Assembly (NCBI RefSeq): GCF_001487105.1
Contig: NZ_LN913001.1
Location: forward strand, 432,698-496,697
Reading direction: 5' to 3'
Source of the DNA: Mediterraneibacter massiliensis
GTDB lineage: Bacteria; Bacillota; Clostridia; Lachnospirales; Lachnospiraceae
Length of the DNA: 64,000 nt
Position numbers and translations under genes: made by a program. Under the pieces are notes generated by a model. It saw nothing but the letters and a program-made list of their open reading frames with translations. It searched no databases and was not told the origin of the DNA. Below, piece by piece: positions 9,614-17,736 of this stretch; the first letter of the stretch is position 1; each line of letters starts with the position of its first letter.

Positions 9614-10656
9614 TGTGTTCTACCTCCTATATATGCCAACGTCTCACCGGGAGTCAAACTGTAGCGTATACATTCCATAGCGGTGGTCAGCTTATTTAGT
9701 TCTTCTTCTTTTAAGAAGAGATAGGTATTAATGGCAGCGATAGAGTAAGGATTTCTACGCCGATCTATCAAATACAGACGATGAAGACATTCGTTATACA
9801 TCTGCTCGATCGTAAGATTTTGTTTGAAATTATAATGCCTGGCATAAGAAGTTTTCTCCAATGCCTGCATAAATTCTTCCAAAGAAGCTGTTTCCACAAG
9901 TTCTTTCATTTGAGCGACATGTATTTTGTATTGGATCGGGATCAGCATTAAATAGATATCTGCGGGTTGTATCTGATAATATTTTTTTGCCCGGTATATC
10001 CACTGCAGATTCAAAAGGTCTATTTTCGATCCACAGTCCTTTGTGAACAATTCTAAGTCCGATTTTTTCAGTACCTTTTTTCGCTCTTTCCAGAGCGTAG
10101 AAAAATAGTACAAATCTAAAGTTAATTCATAATCAAACAAGGAAATATGTTGGGATTCCTGTATTTTTTTCAAGGGAGCATAGTATTCGGTATCTTTTAA
10201 GTTCTCGATCAGTTCATCCGTTGTGCGGGATGTGACCAGTTTCTCGATAGAAATCTGTGAGTAGTGATCGAAAAAAGCTTTCTTATAATATAGATCAAAA
10301 GGCTGTCGGTAATGATTGATGACGATCCGCAGACAGTAATTGATCAGATCAATCTCATAACGTTTCAGATAAAGTTTTAAAAAGCGCCGCTGTGTCTGTC
10401 CGCAGAAACGATAAATCTTACTGTAATCATGATAGAGAGATTGAATCAAAACTTTTTCAATATTACCGCGGTGGAGTTTATCGTCATCCAGTGCGCTTAG
10501 AACTTCAGTATAAGCGGAATGTTCTTTAAGATAAGAGACTACTTCAAGGACATTGCTGAGATTGGCGATTTCCTCAAATTGAGCCGGCGTTAAAAGCTTG
10601 GCCTCCATGGCTCGGATCTTTGTTACGATACCGCTGTAAGCTAATATATTTCCCAT
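9610..10656 (-). CDS. ntpC: V-type ATP synthase subunit C (socket, d-type)
   Basis: The 348-residue, mainly helical protein starts MGNILAYSGIVTKIRAMEAKLLT, typical of the NtpC / V0-d family. This subunit sits on top of the membrane ring and receives the central shaft. It has no membrane segments. It lies three bases after the first gene of the operon, and its stop codon overlaps the start of subunit I. Many Tyr and Lys residues (KKYYQIQPADIYLML; RRRNPYSIAAI) match what is usual for this family. Confidence 0.93.
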   Translation of the reverse strand: MGNILAYSGIVTKIRAMEAKLLTPAQFEEIANLSNVLEVVSYLKEHSAYTEVLSALDDDKLHRGNIEKVLIQSLYHDYSKIYRFCGQTQRRFLKLYLKRYEIDLINYCLRIVINHYRQPFDLYYKKAFFDHYSQISIEKLVTSRTTDELIENLKDTEYYAPLKKIQESQHISLFDYELTLDLYYFSTLWKERKKVLKKSDLELFTKDCGSKIDLLNLQWIYRAKKYYQIQPADIYLMLIPIQYKIHVAQMKELVETASLEEFMQALEKTSYARHYNFKQNLTIEQMYNECLHRLYLIDRRRNPYSIAAINTYLFLKEEELNKLTTAMECIRYSLTPGETLAYIGGRTQ

Positions 10657-10659
10657 AGG

Positions 10660-10971
10660 CTACACCTCAGTAACTTTTTTAACTATTTCCTGTGCATATA
10701 AGGTATGCTTTTCTTCATATTCTTTTTGTAAAAGTTCGATAGCAGAACTGCTCGCCCCACTTTGCGAATCTAAAAGGCGGTGGGTATTTTTTTCCAGTTC
10801 AGAACGGATCTTATCTATCTGATCTTGTGTCTTTGCCTCTAACTGGGCATCAAAGGCTCGGCGCTTCTCATCATACTCTTTGTCCAGAACTTCTTTTTGG
10901 GCTTCGGCATGTTCCACAATAGAGGAAGCGGTTTCTTCGATTTCCGTCAATTTGTTTACAATACAGTCCAT
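10660..10971 (-). CDS. ntpF: V-type ATP synthase subunit G/H (peripheral stalk, first gene of operon)
   Basis: The 103-residue protein is almost entirely charged alpha-helix (EIEETASSIVEHAEAQKEVLD; EYEEKHTLYAQEIVKKV) and should form a coiled coil with subunit E in the peripheral stalk. Its place as first gene, just before subunit C, matches NtpF/AtpH in other Firmicutes. Short length and low complexity make the name depend partly on context. A promoter lies about 50 bases upstream. Confidence 0.82.
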   Translation of the reverse strand: MDCIVNKLTEIEETASSIVEHAEAQKEVLDKEYDEKRRAFDAQLEAKTQDQIDKIRSELEKNTHRLLDSQSGASSSAIELLQKEYEEKHTLYAQEIVKKVTEV

Positions 10972-11021
10972 AACACCCCTCCTATTTGTTGAAAAATACT
11001 AATTTGATACTAATCTATTTT

Positions 11022-11049
11022 ATCATACACCTTTTCTGAAAAAATGCAA
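11022..11049 (-). promoter_or_regulatory. Candidate sigma-A promoter of the V-ATPase operon
   Basis: On the minus strand TTGCAT (11049-11044) and TATGAT (11027-11022) are separated by 16 bases. The -10 box lies about 50 bases upstream of the ntpF start, in an AT-rich gap. Confidence 0.6.
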
Positions 11050-11102
11050 GTTAAGAAAGTGTCAATTCAAAAAAAAGAATGTGATATTTTTATGAAACCC
11101 CT

Positions 11103-11131
11103 TTGACCTTGCGTAGGGGCTGTGCTATGTT
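11103..11131 (+). promoter_or_regulatory. Candidate sigma-A promoter of trmB
   Basis: TTGACC (11103-11108) and TATGTT (11126-11131) are 17 bases apart. An overlapping TATGAT at 11131-11136 could also serve as the -10. It lies about 75 bases before the trmB ATG. Confidence 0.65.
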
Positions 11132-11206
11132 ATGATATAGAAAAAAACATATAAGATGAGTATTAGAAAAAGAGGGAAGTTTTTATACATAGTAAGGAGG
11201 CAGCAT

Positions 11207-11857
11207 ATGAGATTACGCAATATTCCAAGGGCAGAAGGGACGATCAGACTACACAGGGCGGTGATACAAAGACCGGAGGCGCAGAAAGGCAGCTGGAAAC
11301 AAGTATTTGGAAATAAGAATCCTATCTATATAGAAATAGGAATGGGCAAAGGACAGTTTATTTTGGAAATGGCAAGGCGGCATCCGGAAGTGAATTTTGT
11401 CGGAATCGAGCGGTATTCCAGCGTGCTTCTGCGGGCCATTGAAAAATTCGATACAGAAGAGTTTCAGTCGTTGGAAAATATCCGTTTTATCTGTATGGAC
11501 GCAAGGAATGTGGAGGATGTGTTTGCGCCGCAAGAGGTTGAAAAGATCTATCTGAACTTTTCGGATCCATGGCCAAAGGCAAGACACGCGAAACGAAGGC
11601 TTACTTCTGTAGAGTTTTTGAGAAGGTATGAAGGAATTCTTGCAGACAAAGGGAAGGTAGAGTTTAAGACAGACAATACACAGTTATTTAATTTTTCTTT
11701 GGAACAGGTCAAAGAAGCAGAATGGCTTCTGGTCAGGTATACGTATGACTTACATCATAATGAAGAAATGAGCCGGGGGAATGTAATGACAGAATATGAA
11801 GAAAAATTTTCTGCGAAAGGCAATCCGATCAATAAGCTGATCGCAATGAAGAAATAG
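11207..11857 (+). CDS. trmB: tRNA (guanine-N7-)-methyltransferase
   Basis: This 216-residue protein methylates G46 of tRNA using S-adenosylmethionine. The SAM-binding motif EIGMGKGQF lies near residue 45, the acidic VGIERYSSV strand follows, and the family signature NFSDPWPKARHAKRR lies near residue 120. A C-terminal TEYEEKF segment is also typical. The start at 11207 has AAGGAGG ten bases upstream. An in-frame ATG at 11156 is rejected because it lacks a ribosome binding site and lies too near the promoter. It stands alone, divergent from the V-ATPase operon. Confidence 0.96.
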   Translation: MRLRNIPRAEGTIRLHRAVIQRPEAQKGSWKQVFGNKNPIYIEIGMGKGQFILEMARRHPEVNFVGIERYSSVLLRAIEKFDTEEFQSLENIRFICMDARNVEDVFAPQEVEKIYLNFSDPWPKARHAKRRLTSVEFLRRYEGILADKGKVEFKTDNTQLFNFSLEQVKEAEWLLVRYTYDLHHNEEMSRGNVMTEYEEKFSAKGNPINKLIAMKK

Positions 11858-11940
11858 ACGCCGCAAGTTTCACATTTGCAGACTTTATTCATATAGTAAT
11901 ATATATCGGTGCCCGCATGAAAGGGGAGAGAGAACATGAG

Positions 11941-12105
11941 ATGGAGGAAGAACTGGAAGATCTGTATGCGGGAAAAAATGTATTGTATGCCGAAAATAAA
12001 CAGACGGCTGATGTATATAAGGAGCTCCTTGGACGAAGTGTACCGAATCTTAAATGCCGGCGTTTGTCATGGGGAGGAAAAAAGAAAGAAAATGTAGGTG
12101 AATAA
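11941..12105 (+). CDS. Small hypothetical protein upstream of thioredoxin
   Basis: A 54-residue frame starts MEEELEDLYAGKNVLYAENK and ends in a basic stretch (GGKKKENVGE). The ATG at 11941 has GGGGAGAG ten bases upstream. An ATG at 11917 in the same frame lacks such a site. I do not recognise a family. Its stop codon ends one base before the likely thioredoxin start, so it may act as a translational coupler as much as a protein. It contains one Cys (LKCRR) and has no membrane segment. It could still be a chance frame, because it is short. Confidence 0.45.
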   Translation: MEEELEDLYAGKNVLYAENKQTADVYKELLGRSVPNLKCRRLSWGGKKKENVGE

Positions 12106-12106
12106 A

Positions 12107-12454
12107 GTGAATGATAAGTTCCAAAGGAAAGAAAAGACAAAAGTGCGGGTTACACAGGAGAATTATACTTTTGAGGTACTGTCATCCAATCTGCCTGTCC
12201 TGGTGGAATTTTATGCATCCTGGTGTGGAAAATGTGCTATGATGCAGGCAATCGTGGAACAGATTGCAGAAGAATATAAAGGTATCATAAAAGTCTGCCA
12301 GATGGATATTGATGAGGTGCAGGCGATCGCATCACAGTTTGAAGTGACGACAGTCCCCACATTTGTGCTTTTTATAGAAGGAAAACCAGTGGCAGCTGCC
12401 AGGGGAGTGATCAGGAAAGATAGATTGGAAACTATGATAGAGGACTATAGATGA
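12107..12454 (+). CDS. Thioredoxin-family protein with WCGKC active site
   Basis: The thioredoxin fold is clear over 115 residues: a strand LPVLVEFYASWCGKCAMMQ with the redox pair in CGKC near residues 41-44, then VCQMDIDEVQAIASQFEVTTVPTFVLF with the cis-Pro loop TVPT. The usual CGPC is changed to CGKC, which should alter redox potential and partner choice. The start is taken as GTG 12107, which has AGGTGA six bases upstream. A GTG at 12098 in the same frame overlaps the preceding small ORF. No thioredoxin reductase gene is near. It is probably a cytosolic disulfide reductase. Confidence 0.88.
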   Translation: MNDKFQRKEKTKVRVTQENYTFEVLSSNLPVLVEFYASWCGKCAMMQAIVEQIAEEYKGIIKVCQMDIDEVQAIASQFEVTTVPTFVLFIEGKPVAAARGVIRKDRLETMIEDYR

Positions 12455-12506
12455 CGAAAGAGCTGATAAAAAAGGTCAAAAACCGGAAAAAAATTGGAAA
12501 AACCTC

Positions 12507-12535
12507 TTGCAATACTGAAAAAACTGTTATATAAT
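12507..12535 (+). promoter_or_regulatory. Strong sigma-A promoter of tRNA-Lys
   Basis: TTGCAA (12507-12512), a 17-base spacer and a perfect TATAAT (12530-12535) precede the tRNA by about 40 bases. Confidence 0.8.
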
Positions 12536-12577
12536 AACCCTTGCGTTACGAAAATAACGGATAAAATATTGCAGGAC

Positions 12578-12650
12578 GCGCGATTAGCTCAGCTGGCAGA
12601 GCACCTGACTCTTAATCAGGGTGTCCAGGGTTCGAACCCCTGATCGCGCA
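12578..12650 (+). tRNA. tRNA-Lys (anticodon CTT)
   Basis: The cloverleaf can be folded by eye. The acceptor stem GCGCGAT pairs with ATCGCGC. The D-arm contains AGCTCAGCTGG, the anticodon stem CCTGA/TCAGG encloses loop CTCTTAA, and the T-arm CAGGG TTCGAAC CCCTG is complete. The anticodon CTT reads AAG codons. The discriminator base is A, and no CCA is encoded after it, so CCA must be added by an enzyme. Confidence 0.97.
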
Positions 12651-12747
12651 CTTAGAAATCACTGTTTTTGCGGACGTTGTGAGCCGCGGGGACGGTGGTT
12701 TTTTTGCGTATTTTGCTTTTGCCGGCGTTGGCGTACCGGGGCGGTTC

Positions 12748-12786
12748 TTGACTTTTTAGGTATGTTTGCTAGAGTATACTTAACAA
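12748..12786 (+). promoter_or_regulatory. Candidate promoter and operator before the flavodoxin/ferredoxin gene
   Basis: TTGACT (12748-12753) and TAGAGT (12770-12775) are 16 bases apart. Overlapping the -10 is the inverted repeat TTGCTA-N9-TAACAA (12766-12786) with AGTATACT inside it, resembling a repressor site. The rest of the 12651-12917 gap has a GC-rich stretch (12672-12745) without a convincing gene or terminator. Confidence 0.45.
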
Positions 12787-12917
12787 GACAGCCGACAAGT
12801 AGGCACACCCTGCCTGTTTTGGCAAATGAATTTAACAAGCTGCAGAAATAGTTATTCAATCTTTAGCATCAGACACATAAAGAAAACGGTAAATAAAAAT
12901 TTGAAGGAGGATAGAAA

Positions 12918-13664
12918 ATGGTCTTGTATTTTTCTGGCACTGGGAACAGTGCGTATATTGCGAAGAGGATCGCACAGGCTTTGGATGAGGAAATCTGCTC
13001 CTTAAACCAGAAGATCAAAGAGCACAGACTTTTCGCGGGCCCGACACCAAAACGGATGATTTTTGTACTTCCCACATATGCCTGGCGTATACCGAAAGTA
13101 GTAGAGGAGTGGATTCTAAAATCCCGATTTATAGGAAAACCGGACGTATATTTTGTGATGAATTGCGGCTCTGAGATCGGAAATGCCGCGAAGTATGTAA
13201 GAAGGCTGTGTAAAAAGAAAGGTTTTTGCTATAAAGGGTGTGCGCAGATCATCATGCCAGAAAATTATCTTGCTATGTTTCAGGTTCCCAAGGAGGAAGA
13301 GGCTAAAGCGATCATAGAGAAAGCAGAACCTACGATTAAAAAAGTTATACGGCAGATTGGGGCAGGAGAAGTATTGGAAGAAGAAAAAGAAGGGCTTCTG
13401 GGAGCGTTCTTGAGCGGCCCGGTCAATGCAGTATTTTATCCGGCGGTCGTTCATGCGAAGAAATTCTGGGCAGACGATCAGTGTATCGGCTGCCGCAGAT
13501 GTGCAGATGCCTGCCCATTGAACAATATCACGATGGAGGAGCAAAGACCGCAGTGGCATGCTATGTGTACACACTGTATGGCATGCATCACGGTCTGCCC
13601 TGTAAAGGCCATTGAATATGGAAGAAAAAGCGCAGGAAAGCCACGGTACCGCTGTCCTATGTAA
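12918..13664 (+). CDS. EFR1-type protein: flavodoxin-like domain plus two [4Fe-4S] clusters
   Basis: The 248-residue protein starts with a flavodoxin-like FMN-binding loop (YFSGTGNSAYIA, residues 4-15) and ends in two ferredoxin cluster motifs (CIGCRRCADACP and CTHCMACITVCP, about residues 193-230). Proteins of this build are called EFR1 ferrodoxins and are common in anaerobic Firmicutes. They are thought to move electrons between flavin and iron-sulfur partners in the cytosol, but reactions are mostly unproven. AAGGAGG sits before the ATG. The gene overlaps the 3' end of a PfkB kinase gene on the other strand by eight bases. It carries its own promoter. Confidence 0.9.
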   Translation: MVLYFSGTGNSAYIAKRIAQALDEEICSLNQKIKEHRLFAGPTPKRMIFVLPTYAWRIPKVVEEWILKSRFIGKPDVYFVMNCGSEIGNAAKYVRRLCKKKGFCYKGCAQIIMPENYLAMFQVPKEEEAKAIIEKAEPTIKKVIRQIGAGEVLEEEKEGLLGAFLSGPVNAVFYPAVVHAKKFWADDQCIGCRRCADACPLNNITMEEQRPQWHAMCTHCMACITVCPVKAIEYGRKSAGKPRYRCPM

Positions 13665-14601
13665 GAAAGTTTTCTACTTGGTCTCGATCTTGTACACCGG
13701 AAGTGGCGCCTACTGATTGTATGCAAAGGGCAGCACAGGCAGAAGCGAAAGTGAGCGCCTGCTTGAAGTCTTTGCCCCGGAGGATGGAAGAGAGGAAACC
13801 GGCGGCAAAATTATCTCCGGCTCCTGTACTGTCTGCGACATGTACGGGAAATGCTGGCAGAGTGAAAGAAGCCGCTGCATTTTTGGCGAAACAGCCGTTC
13901 TCGCCGGCTTTGATGATGACATTTTTTACACCATAGTTTAAAAAGACATCTGCCATAGCTGTATAGTCTTTTTCCTGTGTATAAAATGCGGCTTCGCTTT
14001 CATTGGGAAAGATATAATCTATGTAAGGCAGTGCAGCTTTAAGATCTGTGAGGGAAAGCGGAGAATGCAGGGGCAGTTTGGTATCTGCCGCTACGATAGC
14101 GCCGGCTGCCTTGGCGGTCCGGCAAATGGAGGCAATCGTTTCCGGCCGGGTAAGAGGCGGGCGGAAAAGGCTGGCAAGGCAGACAAGCCGCGCATCTTGG
14201 AATAATGTGGGCGGTATATGCAGGAAATCATCTAGGCGGGAAACCGCATTGATGGATTTTCGGTTTCCGTCTGTATTGACCAATAAGGGGGAAACAGGAG
14301 TAGGTACGTTATTGCTGTGCAGGATGGAATCGGTCAATATACCGTTATCCGCAAGCAGTTCATGCAGAGTTTTTCCGGCAAGGTCGTTTCCAAGGACGCA
14401 GACTGTGCGTACAGTATGTCCGAGGCGTGAGAAGATAACAGATTCGTTGAAGGCATCTCCGCCGGGAGAAAGGGTGACAGAGTCTGCGGTCTGCACACGT
14501 GTATTTTCGGAAGCCGCATTCCAGCCTTTGATGATACAATCCATGAGGACCTGGCCGATACACAGGATTTCGGGTGCTTGAAAAGATTCTGCTGATTTCA
14601 T
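13657..14601 (-). CDS. PfkB-family carbohydrate kinase
   Basis: The 314-residue protein belongs to the ribokinase/PfkB family. The N-terminal substrate motif SPGGDAFNESVIFSRLG lies near residue 46. The C-terminal family signature DSTGAGDNFAAGFL near residue 252 carries the catalytic Asp and the anion hole. It phosphorylates a sugar or related compound with ATP in the cytosol. Candidates include fructose, ribose or 2-keto-3-deoxygluconate, and the sequence alone does not decide. A GGAG site lies upstream of the ATG at 14601. It is a single gene between a ferredoxin gene and the thiT riboswitch region. Confidence 0.9.
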   Translation of the reverse strand: MKSAESFQAPEILCIGQVLMDCIIKGWNAASENTRVQTADSVTLSPGGDAFNESVIFSRLGHTVRTVCVLGNDLAGKTLHELLADNGILTDSILHSNNVPTPVSPLLVNTDGNRKSINAVSRLDDFLHIPPTLFQDARLVCLASLFRPPLTRPETIASICRTAKAAGAIVAADTKLPLHSPLSLTDLKAALPYIDYIFPNESEAAFYTQEKDYTAMADVFLNYGVKNVIIKAGENGCFAKNAAASFTLPAFPVHVADSTGAGDNFAAGFLSSILRGKDFKQALTFASACAALCIQSVGATSGVQDRDQVENFLT

Positions 14602-14654
14602 CTTTTTCTCCTTTTTAAAAATCTTGTATAGGATAACCGAAAAAAGAGCCGCGC

Positions 14655-14683
14655 TTGACTTTTCTCGGTATTCTGTTTAAAAT
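14655..14683 (+). promoter_or_regulatory. Sigma-A promoter of thiT
   Basis: TTGACT (14655-14660), 17 bases, then TAAAAT (14678-14683). Transcription would begin near 14690, just before the TPP riboswitch. Confidence 0.7.
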
Positions 14684-14709
14684 ATAGAATCGAAATAATA
14701 TAAAAATGA

Positions 14710-14800
14710 TGACAAGGGGAGCTTGTGTTGCAGGCTGAGAGGAAGTTTTAAGCTTCGACCCGTAACCTGATTTGGATAATGCCAACGTAGGGATATACAT
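14710..14800 (+). ncRNA. TPP riboswitch (THI element)
   Basis: The conserved blocks are present in order: ACAAGGGGAGC, then GCTGAGAGG, then GACCC, then ACCTGATTTGGATAATGCC, then CGTAGGGA. These form the two arms that bind the pyrimidine and the pyrophosphate of thiamine pyrophosphate. It controls the thiamine transporter gene that follows. Confidence 0.95.
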
Positions 14801-14816
14801 ATGTGGTTTTTTAAGC

Positions 14817-14846
14817 CCTCCTTGTTTTCAGAAAAAAGCAAGGAGG
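14817..14846 (+). promoter_or_regulatory. Expression platform: hairpin covering the thiT ribosome binding site
   Basis: CCTCCTTG (14817-14824) is the exact complement of CAAGGAGG (14839-14846), which contains the Shine-Dalgarno of thiT. The hairpin would hide the ribosome binding site when TPP is bound. A short T-run after it means a termination role cannot be excluded. Confidence 0.75.
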
Positions 14847-14852
14847 ATTTTT

Positions 14853-15518
14853 ATGTTAAATTTTTTAGTCAATGCAGAGGGAGGACTGACTACTGCCGGC
14901 TATGCAGTGAGTATAATCGCAGGGATCGTACTGTTTATCGCAGCGTTGTTTTTCGCCGGAAAAAGCGCAGGGAAAAAGAAGATGTCGGCAAAACAGCTTG
15001 TCTTTTGCGCAATGGCGATCGCGCTGGCATTTCTGACGTCCTATCTTAAGGTATTTCAGCTTCCATGGGGCGGAAGTGTCACTTTATGCAGCATGTTGTT
15101 CATTGTCCTCGTAGGCAACTGGTATGGAGTGAAAACGGGTGTTTTGGTGGGACTTGCCTATGGACTTCTGCAATTTTTACAAGAACCGTACGTCTTATCC
15201 TTTTTCCAGGTATGCTGCGATTATATACTTGCCTTTGCGGCTCTTGGTGTGGCAGGTTTCTTCGCAAAGAGCAGTCATGGGCTGGTGAAAGGCTATATTG
15301 CCGGCGTGCTGGCAAGAGGCGCATTCCATGCGCTGGGCGGATATTTATACTGGATGAGTTACATGCCGGATACGTTCCCGCAGTCTTTGAAGAGTATTTA
15401 TCCGATCGTTTATAACTACAGCTACCTTTTGGCAGAAGGGATCCTGACGGTCATTCTTCTGTCTGTTCCGGCCGTGTCGAAGGGACTGCAGCGTATCCGT
15501 CAGATGGCACTGGAATAA
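14853..15518 (+). CDS. thiT: Energy-coupled thiamine transporter ThiT (ECF S component)
   Basis: The 221-residue hydrophobic protein has about six membrane helices and the ThiT/YuaJ motif sequence (ALAFLTSYLKVFQLPWGGSVTLCSMLFI; GLAYGLLQFLQEPYVLSFFQ) where aromatic and polar residues bind thiamine. It is the substrate-binding part of an ECF transporter and needs a shared EcfAA'T module encoded elsewhere. The upstream TPP riboswitch confirms the substrate. The ATG at 14853 has AGGAGG seven bases before it. The frame can be extended back to a TTG at 14772, but that lies in the riboswitch and is rejected. Confidence 0.95.
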   Translation: MLNFLVNAEGGLTTAGYAVSIIAGIVLFIAALFFAGKSAGKKKMSAKQLVFCAMAIALAFLTSYLKVFQLPWGGSVTLCSMLFIVLVGNWYGVKTGVLVGLAYGLLQFLQEPYVLSFFQVCCDYILAFAALGVAGFFAKSSHGLVKGYIAGVLARGAFHALGGYLYWMSYMPDTFPQSLKSIYPIVYNYSYLLAEGILTVILLSVPAVSKGLQRIRQMALE

Positions 15519-15549
15519 GTCTCTGCGGATATTCCGGAAGAAAAAAATG

Positions 15550-16617
15550 TCAACAGATCCTGGGAAGCTGCTGTCCGCTGAGTTTGGCAAGGATCCTTTT
15601 GCCTCCAATCTTTGTTTTTAAGAGCACATGACCGGGCATATCTTCTGTAACCGTTCCGATCACTGCCGCATGTTCACCGCCGGGCACTTCTTTTAGAGCG
15701 TTCAGGACAGGCGCGCATGCTTCCGGAGCGGTCACAAGAAGCATCCTGCCTTCACAGGCACAGTAGAGTGGGTCCAGTCCCAGCAGATCACAGGCTGCTT
15801 CCACAGGCGCGTCTACAGGGACGGCATCTTCTTCTATCTCGATGGAAAAAGGCATGTTCTCCGTAAATTCATTTAAGGCCGTTGCGATTCCGCCTCTGGT
15901 AGGATCCCGCATGATGCGGATGCCGGAGCAGGCGGGAGAACTGTTCGGGAGAGCTGTCTGTGTTTTTTCTGCCGCATGGATGGCAGCTTCTGTTAGGAGA
16001 TGGAGACATTGACAGTCGGAACGTAAGGAAGATGTTTGGGCATCTTGTAAAGAGAGCAGTCCGGAACGTGCCATCATAACAGCAGCGCCATGGCAGCCTG
16101 CGCTGCCGCTTAAGATGACCGTATCCCCTTTACGGATACCGGATTTCCCGGGGAAATGGGCGCGCAGAAAGCCAATGCCGGCTGTATTGATGTAGATACC
16201 GTCCCCTTTGCCCGCTTCTACCACTTTTGTATCGCCTGTTGTGATGAGTACTCCTGCCTGTCGGGCCTCTTCTGCAATCGTGTCTACGATCATTTTGAAA
16301 TCCCGGAAGGAAAAACCCTCTTCCAGAATAAAAGAGAGACTTAAATATTGGGGGAGTCCTCCCGCCATACATACGTCATTTACTGTGCCGCATACACATA
16401 AATTTCCAATATTGCCTCCGGGGAATTTCCACGGAGAGACAACGAAACTGTCAGTGGAAAAGACAAAAGAATTTTCCCCCCTCCTATCTTTTAACAGGGC
16501 ACCGTCTCCTAACTGGGAAAGGATGGGATTTTTAAAAGCAGGAAGCAGGATAGAATCAATCAGTTCTGCGGTCTTGCCGCCCCCGCTTCCATAATCTAAT
16601 GTGATAATATCTTCCAT
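15550..16617 (-). CDS. hypE: Hydrogenase maturation protein HypE
   Basis: HypE dehydrates a carbamoylated C-terminal Cys to make the cyanide ligand of the NiFe centre. The 355-residue protein has the AIR-synthase-type ATP-binding fold with early DYGSGGGKTAELI. It ends in PRIC, the Cys that carries the thiocyanate. The fold shows the usual FSTDSFVV and DPTRGGIATALNEF motifs. It is the last gene of hypABFCDE, 24 bases after hypD. Its end faces the thiT end on the other strand. Confidence 0.97.
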   Translation of the reverse strand: MEDIITLDYGSGGGKTAELIDSILLPAFKNPILSQLGDGALLKDRRGENSFVFSTDSFVVSPWKFPGGNIGNLCVCGTVNDVCMAGGLPQYLSLSFILEEGFSFRDFKMIVDTIAEEARQAGVLITTGDTKVVEAGKGDGIYINTAGIGFLRAHFPGKSGIRKGDTVILSGSAGCHGAAVMMARSGLLSLQDAQTSSLRSDCQCLHLLTEAAIHAAEKTQTALPNSSPACSGIRIMRDPTRGGIATALNEFTENMPFSIEIEEDAVPVDAPVEAACDLLGLDPLYCACEGRMLLVTAPEACAPVLNALKEVPGGEHAAVIGTVTEDMPGHVLLKTKIGGKRILAKLSGQQLPRIC

Positions 16618-16641
16618 ATCTGTATACCTCCATAGAATCGA

Positions 16642-17736
16642 TCAAACTTCATACTGATAAGCTGCCGCACAGGCGCCTTCCGAAGAAACCATGCAAGGGC
16701 CGATGGGATGGGCAGGGGAGCAGACCGTCTTAAAAAGCGGACAATCCAGGGGTGAGGCCACGCCTCGGATTACTTGCGCACAGCGGCAGCCGGGGTGTTC
16801 TGCATTGGAAGAAGGCCTGAAGTGAAACTTCTCCCAGGCATCCCACTGACGATACTGATCTCTTAGAGTATACCCACTGTCCACAATCGTTCCAAGACCG
16901 CGCCAGGTACTTTCGCAGGTCTGAAATACAGCGTTTATATATTCTTGCGCGAGAGGATTTCCTTCCGGGCGTACGAGACGTGTATAGGTATTTACCAGAG
17001 CGGGTCTGTGCACGGCGAGCATATGTGTCAGTTCCAGGATAGAATACAGAAGGTCAGCCGCGTCAAATCCACTCACAACAGCAGGAAGATGAAATTCTCG
17101 GGGAAGGAAAGCAAATGCGTCAGAACCTGTGACAGCAGCCACATGACCGGGGCATAAAAAACCGTCTACGGCGAAATCTTCTGCCGTGATCAGGGAGCGC
17201 AGCGCCGGCTCTGTCTTTTTCAAAAGACTGAGCACAGAGAAATTTTTCACTTGTTCTTCTGCGGCTTTTAAAATACAGGCAGCAGTACCGGGAGCGGTGG
17301 TCTCAAAACCGACACCTAAAAACAGAACATCCAGCTGGGGATATGCATAGGACAATTCCAGGGCATCCATGGGAGAATATACCATCTCGACATGTGCGCC
17401 TTTGGCCTTTTTTAAGAGGAGATTTTCCTCGGGATCCGTGCCTGGGACACGCAGGAGGTCTCCATAGCTGGCGATCAGAATATGCGGATCCTCCGCAAGA
17501 GAAAGGATCGAGTCTATGACATTTGCCGGCGTGACGCATACCGGACAGCCGGGGCCGGAGAGCAGGCGGATGGAGGAAGGCAGGATACTTTTTATGCCTG
17601 TACGTGCGATCGACATGGTGTGTGTGCCGCAGATCTCCATTAGTCTGATGCTGCCGGTCTTTTCAGTCAGTTCCTCTACCCGTGCAAGGATCTGCTGCGT
17701 TTTTTGCGGAGATTTGAATTCTTTTTCATAGAGCAT
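16642..17736 (-). CDS. hypD: Hydrogenase maturation protein HypD
   Basis: HypD carries a [4Fe-4S] cluster and, with HypC, holds the iron on which CN and CO ligands are assembled. The 364-residue protein shows the CGTHTM motif (near residue 36), GPGCPVCVTP (near residue 65) and GFETTAPGTA. C-terminal Cys residues follow (HPGCRCAQVIRG; PSEGAC-like end). The start is taken as the ATG at 17736, giving MLYEKEFK. A longer frame back to 17823 would run deep into hypC. It overlaps hypC by 11 bases, which suggests translational coupling. Confidence 0.96.
   Translation of the reverse strand: MLYEKEFKSPQKTQQILARVEELTEKTGSIRLMEICGTHTMSIARTGIKSILPSSIRLLSGPGCPVCVTPANVIDSILSLAEDPHILIASYGDLLRVPGTDPEENLLLKKAKGAHVEMVYSPMDALELSYAYPQLDVLFLGVGFETTAPGTAACILKAAEEQVKNFSVLSLLKKTEPALRSLITAEDFAVDGFLCPGHVAAVTGSDAFAFLPREFHLPAVVSGFDAADLLYSILELTHMLAVHRPALVNTYTRLVRPEGNPLAQEYINAVFQTCESTWRGLGTIVDSGYTLRDQYRQWDAWEKFHFRPSSNAEHPGCRCAQVIRGVASPLDCPLFKTVCSPAHPIGPCMVSSEGACAAAYQYEV

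Noticed and set aside
12621..12851. Small open frame starting in the tRNA-Lys gene
   Set aside because: It begins inside the tRNA, is rich in Cys, Arg and Phe, and has no ribosome binding site. The GC-rich stretch here is treated as untranslated.
14772..14852. N-terminal extension of ThiT beginning at TTG 14772
   Set aside because: It lies inside the TPP aptamer and expression platform; AGGAGG before the ATG at 14853 fits the family N-terminus.
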